From assembly GCA_009780795.1 (NCBI GenBank), contig WQZJ01000058.1:1-7218 (forward strand): a stretch of 7,218 nucleotides of DNA, written 5' to 3'. The notes beneath the pieces are model-generated. The model did no database searches, was not told the DNA's origin, and saw only the letters and a program-made list of their open reading frames with translations. Within the stretch, counting starts at the first letter, position 1. Every line of letters starts with the position of its first letter. The position numbers were made by a program, and so were the translations under genes. This DNA is from Methanomassiliicoccaceae archaeon. GTDB lineage: Archaea > Thermoplasmatota > Thermoplasmata > Methanomassiliicoccales > Methanomethylophilaceae. Of the stretch, positions 1 through 5,267 are shown piece after piece.

Positions 1-28
1 ATTATACTGTCCAGTACATCCCATCCGT

Positions 29-71
29 GCCATCGTCTGGCTCCTGCTTCTCACAAGCACCGGACGATGGT
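29..71. other. Strong two-part hairpin of unknown role
   Basis: The arms at 30-40 and 60-70 pair over 11 bases with a single G-U wobble, and a further wobble at 29/71 is possible. Inside them, TGCTT (45-49) pairs with AAGCA (55-59) around a five-base loop, leaving CTCC (41-44) as a one-sided bulge. No T-run follows on either strand, so it is not an obvious terminator. The short open frames through it lack starts and good length. It could be the end of a small structured RNA or a recombination or regulatory element; I do not recognise it. Confidence 0.55.
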
Positions 72-137
72 TCTCTGAAAATTAATCTTCATCGGCACAT
101 GTTCAGAATTATGAAACACAGTTCTTTATAAGGGCAA

Positions 138-147
138 GTTTATATAA
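138..147 (+). promoter_or_regulatory. Archaeal TATA-box promoter of the rpo7 operon
   Basis: GTTTATATAA fits the archaeal TATA-box consensus (TTTAWATA at 139-146). It ends 37 bases before the rpo7 start. Transcription starting about 25 bases downstream would begin near 165-170 and leave a short leader. A perfect 12-base palindrome, CGCATTAATGCG (151-162), lies between TATA box and expected start site, where a bound repressor would block polymerase. The operator reading is a guess. Confidence 0.65.
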
Positions 148-183
148 GAGCGCATTAATGCGTAGCCATTCGAGAGGTCTATC

Positions 184-750
184 ATGTACATAATGACACA
201 GTCTGAGAAGGTGGTACGTATCCCGCCCGCGGACCTGAAAGAGGATATCGAAGCGGTCATCGGCGAACTTACGAAGAGTGCCTATGAGGGCAAGTTCGGC
301 GAGGACAAGACGATGACAGTATTGATCAGCAACGTCGAGACGGTGGGACCGGGACGCATAGTCCACGGTGACGGTGCCGTATACCAGACGGTGAAGTACG
401 ACCAGCTTGCGTTCAGGCCTAAAGATAATGAGATAATCGAGGGCGTTGTATGCGAGGTCGTGAAATTCGGAGCATTCGTAAGGTTCGGACCTATTGACGG
501 TCTCCTGCACATCAGCCAGGTCATGGATGACCGCGTTGACATCGACGCCGACAACCAGAGGCTCATAGGTAAGGACACCGGAAGGTTCCTCGGCATCGGC
601 GACAAGGTGAGGGCAAGGATAGTCAGCATCGACATCAACGAGAAGAATCCCGAGGACAGTAAGATCGGACTTACGATGAGACAGCCCGGACTCGGGAAGC
701 TGGACTGGATAGAGGAAGACCAGAAGAAGAAACAGGGTGAGCAGAAATGA
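184..750 (+). CDS. rpo7: DNA-directed RNA polymerase subunit Rpo7 (E')
   Basis: Rpo7 (RpoE') is the archaeal equivalent of eukaryotic Rpb7. With Rpo4 it forms the polymerase stalk, which helps open the promoter and binds emerging RNA. At 188 residues the protein has the usual length. Residues 1-80 form the tip domain, with VVRIPP (10-15), YEGK (34-37) and GRIVHGDGAVY (57-67). Residues about 83-167 form an S1/OB RNA-binding domain with the hallmark FGAFVRFGPIDGLLHISQ (95-112). A Lys/Gln-rich tail follows. The start at 184 is chosen because family members begin MY followed by VVRIPP. The gene leads the operon behind a TATA box, and its stop overlaps the next start (ATGA). No oddities were seen. 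Confidence 0.95.
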   Translation: MYIMTQSEKVVRIPPADLKEDIEAVIGELTKSAYEGKFGEDKTMTVLISNVETVGPGRIVHGDGAVYQTVKYDQLAFRPKDNEIIEGVVCEVVKFGAFVRFGPIDGLLHISQVMDDRVDIDADNQRLIGKDTGRFLGIGDKVRARIVSIDINEKNPEDSKIGLTMRQPGLGKLDWIEEDQKKKQGEQK

Positions 751-923
751 GAGCATGCAAACAGTGCAGCTTCATATCCGAGGATGACACATGCCCCAGG
801 TGCGGCAGTGCAACGTCCAAGGAATGGCAGGGATATCTTGTGGTCATAGACCATGAGAAATCCGACATCGCCAAGAAGATGGGCATAACCTCCAATGGAA
901 AATATGCTCTAAGGGTACGCTGA
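747..923 (+). CDS. spt4: Transcription elongation factor Spt4 (RpoE'')
   Basis: This 58-residue protein matches archaeal Spt4, formerly called polymerase subunit E''. Spt4 pairs with Spt5 to form a processivity clamp over the polymerase cleft. Its four-cysteine zinc site is C4-x2-C7 and C16-x2-C19 (CPRCG). The second half has the typical strand-rich core: SKEWQGYLVVIDHEKSDIAK (24-43), then a GKYALRV ending. Length is normal for the family. The start ATG overlaps the rpo7 stop by four bases, and GGTGA at 736-740 sits six bases upstream as a Shine-Dalgarno site, so translation is probably coupled to rpo7. Adjacent rpo7-spt4 is a conserved archaeal arrangement. Spt5 is not in this window. Confidence 0.93.
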   Translation: MRACKQCSFISEDDTCPRCGSATSKEWQGYLVVIDHEKSDIAKKMGITSNGKYALRVR

Positions 924-924
924 T

Positions 925-1455
925 ATGGCGGACATCCGAAGCTCCAGAACGATACCTGATGAAAAGAGGGAATTGTTCAAGAAGCCGATCGGAACGCCAA
1001 TCCATGAAAACGATTTAAAAAAAGTGATGACCGGCGGAAAACTGATCACGGTCGGGGATGTGGTTTCTCTGACGGTGAACAGGAACGGTATCACGCCTGA
1101 CATCGCCGTATACGACGGGATGACGGAAAGGCGTGAGATGACCGAGTTCGCGTCCTACGTGAACGATAAGGGATGGATCCCTGCGGAGGTTAGGAACCCT
1201 GCGGAGATGATATCCGCCGACCTGGTCAAAACTATAGAAAACGCTTTATCCGGTTCGGAGAAGACAACGATCCGTGTGATCGGGGAGGAGGACCTCGCGG
1301 TGATACCGTGCATAATACTCGCTCCGATAGGCACGAACGTGATCTACGGATGGCCCGGAAAGGGGATGATGCTCGTCACCACGGACAGCAGCATCAAAAA
1401 GGAGATGACGGAACTCCTGGAACAGACGGTTGTCTGTGAGGAAAGTTCCGAATGA
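925..1455 (+). CDS. GTP-dependent dephospho-CoA kinase (DUF359 family)
   Basis: The family (PF04019, biochemically characterised in Thermococcus) carries out the last step of coenzyme A synthesis in archaea: transfer of phosphate from GTP to the 3' hydroxyl of dephospho-CoA. It is unrelated to bacterial CoaE. Visible family motifs in this 176-residue protein are GKLITVGDVVS (38-48), PDIAVYDGMTERR (58-70), NPAEMIS (91-97), GEEDLAVIP (120-128) and YGWPGKGMMLV (141-151). The acidic residues of the GEEDLAVIP block are the likely catalytic centre, by family analogy. The length is typical. It starts one base after the spt4 stop, so it belongs to the same transcript. This position between spt4 and the ribosomal protein genes is seen in many archaea. 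Confidence 0.9.
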   Translation: MADIRSSRTIPDEKRELFKKPIGTPIHENDLKKVMTGGKLITVGDVVSLTVNRNGITPDIAVYDGMTERREMTEFASYVNDKGWIPAEVRNPAEMISADLVKTIENALSGSEKTTIRVIGEEDLAVIPCIILAPIGTNVIYGWPGKGMMLVTTDSSIKKEMTELLEQTVVCEESSE

Positions 1456-1459
1456 ACTC

Positions 1460-1465
1460 AGGAGG
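1460..1465 (+). promoter_or_regulatory. Shine-Dalgarno site of eS24
   Basis: AGGAGG lies seven bases before the ATG at 1473 and is the strongest ribosome binding site in the operon. It fits the high protein output expected of a ribosomal gene and fixes this start. Confidence 0.8.
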
Positions 1466-1472
1466 AGTTTGA

Positions 1473-1778
1473 ATGAAAATAGAGATAACGGAGAAGAAGG
1501 AGAATCTGCTGCAGGAAAGGACGGAGATCCGTTTCACAGTGGATCACACGGGAGAATCGACGCCTACGAGAAAAGCCATGATCGACGCGATAGCGAAGAT
1601 GACCAACGCCGTAAAGGACACAGTTGTGATAAACAACGTTGACACCCAGTACGGACGCGGCATATCGAAGGGATACGTGAAGATATACAAGTCCGAGGAA
1701 GCTGCGCGCAAGTTCGAGAGGGAATACCTCCTGAAGAGGAACGGCATCCTTAAGGAAGAGAAGAAGGAGGGACAGTGA
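1473..1778 (+). CDS. rps24e: 30S ribosomal protein eS24
   Basis: This is a structural protein of the small ribosomal subunit, shared by archaea and eukaryotes and absent from bacteria. The 101 residues cover the whole family: an N-terminal strand MKIEITEKKENLL, the signature FTVDHTGESTPTRKAM (21-36), then GRGISKGYVKIYKS (61-74) and a basic, helical C-terminus. Length is normal. The start is supported by an AGGAGG site seven bases upstream. The gene follows the dephospho-CoA kinase by 17 bases and ends one base before the eS31 start. The eS24-eS31 pair downstream of rpo7-spt4 is a known archaeal arrangement. Confidence 0.95.
   Translation: MKIEITEKKENLLQERTEIRFTVDHTGESTPTRKAMIDAIAKMTNAVKDTVVINNVDTQYGRGISKGYVKIYKSEEAARKFEREYLLKRNGILKEEKKEGQ
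1764..1771 (+). promoter_or_regulatory. Shine-Dalgarno site of eS31
   Basis: AAGGAGGG lies inside the end of the eS24 gene, eight bases before the ATG at 1780. It supports that start and hence the Lys-rich N-terminal extension of the product. Confidence 0.75.
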
Positions 1779-1779
1779 A

Positions 1780-1989
1780 ATGCCCGCACCAGCCAAAGGA
1801 GCAGCAGCTAAGAAGAAGGAAGTGGTGAAGAAGAAGTCGGTGTCGAAGAAGGACGCTTACGATGTGTCCGGCGACAAGGTGGTACGGAAGAAACCCGTAT
1901 GCCCGAAGTGCGGCCCCGGTGTCTTCATGGCCACGCACGCGGACCGCGTATCATGCGGTAAGTGCGGTTACACCGAATTCAAAAAGTAA
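1780..1989 (+). CDS. rps27ae: 30S ribosomal protein eS31 (S27ae)
   Basis: This small zinc-binding protein of the 30S subunit corresponds to the part of eukaryotic S27a that follows ubiquitin. Residues 27-69 hold the conserved core: YDVSGDKVVRKKP, then a zinc ribbon C41-x2-C44 and C59-x2-C62 within CPKCGPGVFM and CGKCGYTEF. Residues 2-24 are an Ala/Lys-rich, probably disordered extension that many archaeal versions lack; it likely binds rRNA. A Shine-Dalgarno site eight bases before the ATG supports including it. This is the last protein gene of the operon, and a small hairpin follows its stop. Confidence 0.94.
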   Translation: MPAPAKGAAAKKKEVVKKKSVSKKDAYDVSGDKVVRKKPVCPKCGPGVFMATHADRVSCGKCGYTEFKK

Positions 1990-1991
1990 AC

Positions 1992-2007
1992 AGGTGCGCA
2001 AGCACCT
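1992..2007 (+). terminator. Hairpin after the ribosomal operon
   Basis: AGGTGC and GCACCT form a perfect six-base-pair stem closed by a GCAA tetraloop (GNRA type), three bases after the eS31 stop. A/T-rich sequence with a short T-run (2018-2022) follows. It may end the operon, protect its 3' end, or mark processing before the downstream tRNA. Archaeal termination relies on T-tracts more than hairpins, so the terminator call is tentative. Confidence 0.4.
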
Positions 2008-2026
2008 TATCTTCAAAATTTTACAC

Positions 2027-2100
2027 GGGCCTGTGGTGTAGCCTGGATATCACCGGGGCCTCCGGAGCCTCAGACTCGGGTTCGAATCCCGACAGCCCCG
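2027..2100 (+). tRNA. tRNA-Arg, anticodon CCG
   Basis: The cloverleaf can be folded by hand. The acceptor strands are 2027-2033 and 2093-2099. The D-arm uses GTG/CAC, with G18 G19 A20. The anticodon stem GGGGC/GCCTC encloses loop CTCCGGA, giving CCG at 2062-2064. The T-arm is TCGGG-TTCGAAT-CCCGA, and the discriminator base is G (2100). The anticodon and A20, an arginine identity element, both point to Arg for CGG codons. No CCA is encoded. Two irregularities appear: acceptor pair 4:69 is C:C, and D-stem pair 13:22 is U:U. The gene may be co-transcribed with the ribosomal operon 38 bases upstream, since no clear TATA box sits at the right distance. Confidence 0.9.
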
Positions 2101-2160
2101 CTCACCGCCTCAGCCGGGGTGAATGCGTAAGCCTCGTACGTTTGGTATTTCTATCAGTAG

Positions 2161-2835
2161 ATGTTGTTGTTCAACGTGGACGCACACAACAGCCCCGCAT
2201 TCGCTATCACCGGCCTGACGGCCCGTGATTCCATTACGTACCCGGATGTAGAGATACCTCGCAACAAGGTATCATTCATCGTAGGGGAGAGCGGTTCAGG
2301 TAAGACCACGCTTCTGAGGCTGTTCAATCAGACGGAGACGCAAACGTCGGGCATCATACGGTTCTTCGGTAACGACGTCAGCACAATGGATATAACGACC
2401 CTTAGGATCAATGCGGTATTATGCGGACAGAAGGTCTTCCTGTTCAACGGAACCATACGTGAGAATTTCAACGAGTTCCGAAGATATGTTGCTGCGAATC
2501 CGAAAGAGAGTAATTCACTTTCCGATGAAACTATGAGAAAATTCCTGAGCATCTGCTGCGCCGAACAGGATCTCGACAAAGATTGCGAGAACCTGTCCGG
2601 AGGCGAAAGGGCGAGGGTCTTCATTGCGATACATCTCGCATTCACTCCCGCAGTACTGATGCTGGACGAACCCACGTCCGCATTGGACACCGAGACCGCG
2701 ATGACGATGATGAAAAACATCGCATCATATTGTTCGGAGAACGAGATGACGCTGATCGTCATCTCCCATGACCGTAAGGTGATAGACGCCGTTGCAGACA
2801 ATATAGTGGATCTGGGAGGCAAAAAGAATGGCTGA
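2161..2835 (+). CDS. fetA: ABC transporter ATP-binding protein, FetA type
   Basis: This cytoplasmic ATPase powers the permease encoded next. All nucleotide-binding motifs are present in the 224 residues: Walker A GESGSGKTT (42-50), Q-loop at Gln90, signature LSGGE (145-149), Walker B VLMLDEPTSALD (165-176) and switch histidine in ISHD (201-204). The pairing with a UPF0014 permease points to the FetAB family. E. coli FetAB is linked to iron export and plant STAR1/STAR2 to aluminium tolerance, so the substrate here is uncertain. The ATG at 2161 has no Shine-Dalgarno site, and the transcript may be leaderless or coupled to upstream transcription. The gene overlaps fetB by eight bases. Confidence 0.85.
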   Translation: MLLFNVDAHNSPAFAITGLTARDSITYPDVEIPRNKVSFIVGESGSGKTTLLRLFNQTETQTSGIIRFFGNDVSTMDITTLRINAVLCGQKVFLFNGTIRENFNEFRRYVAANPKESNSLSDETMRKFLSICCAEQDLDKDCENLSGGERARVFIAIHLAFTPAVLMLDEPTSALDTETAMTMMKNIASYCSENEMTLIVISHDRKVIDAVADNIVDLGGKKNG

Positions 2836-3625
2836 TGTGATCGAACTCAGTATCATCAACTTCGCGCTCATCTACCTTTTACTTCTGATAATCGTCGCTG
2901 TCATGAAGCGGAGCAGGATAGATCAGACGAAGACGCTGATGGTCGCATGTCTTCGAATGACCGTTCAGCTTGTTCTTGCAGGTTTTATACTGACGTTCGT
3001 ATTCGATAATCCGAGCCCTTGGATAACCGCCGTCTACATTCTGATAATGATACTCTTCGCGTCATATCTTGTGATGAACAATAACCGCTGGCTCAACAGA
3101 AGGTTCAAGATATACGTGATATCGGCGATAGGTCTGTCCGGTGTATTTGTATTATTGTTCTTCGTTCTCGTCGTGATGAACACCGATCTGCTCAACCCAA
3201 GGTACATGATCCCGTTGGCAGGCATGATAATCGGGAATTCGATGACCGGTATGATGTTAGGGCTGAAAGCCTTCAGCACAGAATTGACGTCGAACAGGGA
3301 CAGGATCGATGCGCTGCTGAACATCGGTTCACCGCCGAAGAGGATAATGAATCCGTTCGTCAATAAAGCGACGGAGTTCGCGATGATGCCTACTATAAAC
3401 TCAATGCTGGGAATGGGTATAATCTCATTACCGGGGATGATGACCGGTCAGATAATATCGGGAACGGCACCGATGGTGGCAGTCCTCTATCAGATAGCGA
3501 TACTCATAGCGATAGCGGTTGCCGTCTGTATGACCGTGTTCATAGCGCTGAACATGGGATACAAGACGTTATACAATGACAGGGATCAGATGACCGTCAG
3601 TTTCTCGGATATCGGTAAAAGATAA
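2828..3625 (+). CDS. fetB: FetB-type ABC permease (UPF0014)
   Basis: This integral membrane protein has 265 residues, the usual family size. About seven hydrophobic segments are visible, near residues 8-27, 38-58, 66-84, 94-118, 128-145, 195-215 and 217-243. Family hallmarks are NPRYMIPLAGMIIGNSMTG (123-141) and, near residues 188-213, PTINSMLGMGIISLPGMM followed by TGQIISGTAP. By homology it forms the membrane pore of a metal-related ABC exporter with the preceding ATPase; the metal cannot be read from sequence. GGGAGG at 2814-2819 lies eight bases before the ATG, so it has its own ribosome site inside fetA. The gene converges on the minus-strand regulator 52 bases downstream. Confidence 0.88.
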   Translation: MADVIELSIINFALIYLLLLIIVAVMKRSRIDQTKTLMVACLRMTVQLVLAGFILTFVFDNPSPWITAVYILIMILFASYLVMNNNRWLNRRFKIYVISAIGLSGVFVLLFFVLVVMNTDLLNPRYMIPLAGMIIGNSMTGMMLGLKAFSTELTSNRDRIDALLNIGSPPKRIMNPFVNKATEFAMMPTINSMLGMGIISLPGMMTGQIISGTAPMVAVLYQIAILIAIAVAVCMTVFIALNMGYKTLYNDRDQMTVSFSDIGKR

Positions 3626-3677
3626 GGCTGCCTATGAGCACATTGCGCACGGATAACTCAGTGTTCATCTATACATA

Positions 3678-3992
3678 TCACTTTCTGACCCTCGCCCTCT
3701 GAGGTATATTTCCCTGAAGCTTCGCCATCATGACGGGACTCGGTCCGTCATCTCTGATCAGTTCTTCCGCTTGCTCCAGTATCTGCAACCCTCTCAGTAT
3801 GGCGATGAACGTCCCCATCGTGACATTCTTACCGGATTCGGCATCCCCTATGGTCTTCTTGTGGACGCCGGTGATCCTCTGAAGTTCTTCCCTCGTGATA
3901 TTGCTGTTAAGCCGTACCGTTCTGATCTTCTTTCCTATACGTCTCATTATCTCGACGTCCGATATGAAGTAGAGGTCGGCATATTGTTCCAT
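3678..3992 (-). CDS. XRE-family HTH regulator, HipB-like (orphan antitoxin?)
   Basis: The product is a 104-residue DNA-binding protein. Residues about 20-72 form a lambda-Cro/XRE helix-turn-helix: IGKKIRTVRLNSNITREELQ, then RITGVHKKTIGDAESGK. The tail SPVMMAKLQGNIPQRARVRK (85-104) resembles the Pro-rich, basic ends of HTH antitoxins encoded just before HipA-type kinases. HipB proteins bind HipA and repress their own operon. Here no HipA follows on the minus strand, because fetB ends 52 bases away on the other strand. The gene may be a relic or a stand-alone regulator. There is no Shine-Dalgarno site at 3992, so a near-leaderless transcript from the A/T-rich region upstream is likely. DNA binding is well supported; the antitoxin link is inferred. 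Confidence 0.75.
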   Translation of the reverse strand: MEQYADLYFISDVEIMRRIGKKIRTVRLNSNITREELQRITGVHKKTIGDAESGKNVTMGTFIAILRGLQILEQAEELIRDDGPSPVMMAKLQGNIPQRARVRK

Positions 3993-4029
3993 GATGGCGT
4001 ATGATATCGTGACGACAGATAATACTTCT

Positions 4030-4040
4030 GATTAAATTAA
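4030..4040 (-). promoter_or_regulatory. Candidate TATA box of the HTH regulator
   Basis: On the minus strand this reads TTAATTTAATC, an A/T-rich box 38-48 bases before the regulator's ATG. Transcription starting about 25 bases downstream would leave a leader of under 20 bases. Other A/T-rich stretches nearby could serve instead. Confidence 0.35.
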
Positions 4041-4093
4041 CATAAAAGTTTATTTAATGCCTGTTTCTGGCGATAAATATACTTATATGTTAA
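4037..4093. repeat. 57-base near-perfect inverted repeat (long hairpin)
   Basis: The arms TTAACATAAAAGTTTATTTA (4037-4056) and 4074-4093 are inverted copies with 18 of 20 positions matching. Inside, GCC (4059-4061) pairs with GGC (4069-4071) around a seven-base loop, so the whole unit could fold into one hairpin. It lies 45 bases upstream of the HTH regulator start, overlapping its likely promoter. This suggests an operator with two half-sites, or the end of a lost mobile element. Confidence 0.7.
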
Positions 4094-4236
4094 CTTATTT
4101 TATATGCAAAACCAACTGCCATCGGATAGCAAAGTGATCCAGCCATTCTCGAACTCACCCCGTCGGTCAATTCCAATCTCTTGCTGTTTCTTTCACGGAG
4201 GTGTATCTCATATTTCTTCTTCATTGGTGACATCAT
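4090..4236 (-). CDS. Possible 48-residue protein, unrecognised
   Basis: An open frame of 48 codons starts with two consecutive ATG codons (4236 and 4233). The peptide begins MMSPMKKKYEIHLRERNSKR, has a basic, hydrophilic first half and a more hydrophobic end near SLCYPMAVGFAYKIS, and its stop falls inside the 57-base hairpin. It has no Shine-Dalgarno site. A/T-rich sequence with TATA-like stretches lies upstream in the 51-base repeats. It may be a real small gene of the island, a relic, or chance. The opposite strand also has an open frame of 44 codons (4104-4238), which is low-complexity and looks less like a protein. Confidence 0.25.
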   Translation of the reverse strand: MMSPMKKKYEIHLRERNSKRLELTDGVSSRMAGSLCYPMAVGFAYKIS

Positions 4237-4238
4237 AG

Positions 4239-4351
4239 TTCCGGTATCGGAATAAAACCTAGTAATTATAGGAAAAAATGACTATTTATTTCCGATACAG
4301 GAATAAAACAATGTAAAAATCAGAAAAAATGGTTATTTATTTCCGATAAAG
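4239..4351. repeat. 51-base tandem repeat, two copies plus a partial third
   Basis: Unit 1 (4239-4289) and unit 2 (4290-4340) match at 39 of 51 positions by my count. The first 11 bases of a third unit follow at 4341-4351 (10 of 11 match unit 2). Each full unit begins with a small inverted repeat, TTCCG-GTAT-CGGAA and TTCC-GATACA-GGAA, flanked by TTATT/AATAA-like sequence, and ends with GAAAAAATG then TATTTAT. The period equals 17 codons, and the third unit lies inside the endonuclease remnant. It could be a slipped duplication of old coding sequence or an array of operator sites. Confidence 0.7.
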
Positions 4352-4641
4352 ATAAGGCGGAAAAGCGTTTCGATTTTGTTGTTAAAACCGACTTTCAGAT
4401 ATACGGCATCGAAGTCAACTTTTACGGAAGCAGCGGTTCAAAGTTGAATGAAACCGCAAGAAGTTATAAGATGCTCAGCACGGAATCAAAGTCAACAGAC
4501 GGATTTACGTTTATGTGGATAACAGATGGTATTGGATGGATCAGTGCAAGAAACAATCTGAAAGAAACGTTTGACGAAATGGAGCACATTTACTGCATTA
4601 AAGAACTGGACGAGGGTATTTTTAATAAAATCCTCAAGTGA
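4345..4641 (+). pseudogene. Remnant of a DpnII/MboI-type restriction endonuclease
   Basis: The frame reads KAEKRFDFVVKTDFQIYGIE from 4354, then VNFYGSSGSKLNETARSYKM, GFTFMWITDGIGWISARNNL and ETFDEMEHIYCIKELDEGIF to a stop at 4639. From family knowledge this is the conserved C-terminal part of DpnII/MboI type II enzymes, which cut unmethylated GATC. Those enzymes are close to 290 residues, so about two thirds is missing. Upstream the frame meets TGA at 4279-4281 without any ATG or good start; the only in-frame start is TTG at 4444, inside the conserved region. Asp (4372) and Glu (4411, in EVN) are in place for a PD-(D/E)XK-like site, but the truncated product cannot be a normal enzyme. No Dam-type methylase is in the window. 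Confidence 0.75.
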
Positions 4642-4871
4642 CCGAATATCGTCTGGGTCTAGAATTTCTAGGCTATACATAAATGCCAATTCTTGAGCCT
4701 CCCAACTGCTGATTTCTCTTGAATTCATAAGGAAATATGTGACTTTATCCACTCCGTAGTGAATCCTACTAATTAGCCTGAGTTATAGAAGTCTTCGAGT
4801 GCAGTGTAGTTAAGAAATAAACATGTCAACAACTCGTTTCAATTGTTTACCAAATGCAATGTGAAATCGTT
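4642..4871. other. A/T-rich intergenic stretch without a firm gene
   Basis: I see no confident gene here. An odd-centred 13-base palindrome, CTAGAATTTCTAG, lies at 4659-4671. On the minus strand a GTG-started frame (4752 down to 4492) has a protein-like first part, SSWEAQELAFMYSLEILDPD, but then runs antisense through the conserved endonuclease remnant. This may be decayed DNA of the same island. Confidence 0.4.
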
Positions 4872-4881
4872 ATTATATAAT
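4872..4881 (+). promoter_or_regulatory. TATA-box promoter of the AbiTii two-gene unit
   Basis: ATTATATAAT is a strong archaeal TATA box centred about 33 bases before the ATG at 4910. A start site some 25 bases downstream falls near 4902, giving a leader of only a few bases. There is no Shine-Dalgarno site, which fits leaderless translation. Confidence 0.65.
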
Positions 4882-4909
4882 GTTCCCATATCACTAACGG
4901 CGTGTTGTA

Positions 4910-5263
4910 ATGTATGAAAAAACCAATGTTATCAATGTGAGCGGTGGCATCACAAACATGCAGATACAGCAGGGGTCGGCGAATTCAGAACAGCATCAGA
5001 CTAACAACACAATAAATTACGAACAAATCCGAATAATTTCGGATAACATCAAAAATGAGATTGACAATTTCGGTTTGGACCCCATACAAAAAAAGGAATT
5101 ATGGGAAACAGTCTATGACTTGGATGAGATACTCAATAGCGACGAGAAGCCCTCCAAAATCAAAGCCGCACTATCGAAAATAAGCAATGTCCTGCAGAGT
5201 TACGCCACCGGACTGGCGGCAAGCGGTACGGTCCTCGCTATCGCGCCGTATATCGGAATGTGA
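4910..5263 (+). CDS. Small unrecognised protein with N-terminal Q/N/G motif and hydrophobic C-terminus
   Basis: I do not recognise a named family for this 117-residue protein. Residues 6-28 hold an Asn/Gln/Gly/Ser-rich motif (GGITNMQIQQGSANSEQ at 12-28) that recurs at the C-terminus of the AbiTii protein encoded next. Residues about 36-80 look helical and charged. Residues 99-117 (YATGLAASGTVLAIAPYIGM region) are hydrophobic and could insert in or touch a membrane. It is first in a two-gene unit with its own TATA box, and its stop lies four bases before the AbiTii start, so the two are almost surely co-expressed. By analogy with prion-like adaptor motifs in bacterial immunity, the shared motif may let the two proteins bind each other. 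That is inference. Confidence 0.7.
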   Translation: MYEKTNVINVSGGITNMQIQQGSANSEQHQTNNTINYEQIRIISDNIKNEIDNFGLDPIQKKELWETVYDLDEILNSDEKPSKIKAALSKISNVLQSYATGLAASGTVLAIAPYIGM

Positions 5264-5267
5264 TATA

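Noticed and set aside
109..756. 215-codon open frame on the minus strand
   Set aside because: It is antisense to rpo7, which is certain by homology. The peptide resembles no family, and it is open only because of the codon composition of the real gene.
1458..1796. 112-codon minus-strand frame over eS24
   Set aside because: It is a shadow of a conserved ribosomal protein gene, with no start signals of its own.
2027..2100. tRNA 3' end as an attachment site of an integrated element
   Set aside because: I found no second copy of the tRNA 3' end in the window and no integrase gene; the island begins more than 1.5 kb away, beyond fetAB.
2102..2122. TCACC/GGTGA hairpin after the tRNA as a terminator
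   Set aside because: It has only five pairs with an 11-base loop and no T-run; chance is likely.
3034..3363. 109-codon minus-strand frame inside fetB
   Set aside because: It lies antisense to a well-conserved membrane permease and has no independent support.
4104..4238. 44-codon plus-strand frame
   Set aside because: The peptide is rich in Ser, Cys and Phe runs with no family likeness. The minus-strand frame over the same DNA looks more protein-like, and even that is weak.
4239..4351. CRISPR array
   Set aside because: The period is a constant 51 bases with similarity throughout, so there are no unique spacers between conserved repeats, and no cas genes are nearby.
5187..5267. Longer start for the AbiTii protein, adding 27 residues
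   Set aside because: The extra residues (MSCRVTPPDWRQ and on) overlap the upstream gene out of frame and do not look like the family. The domain begins at the ATG at 5268.
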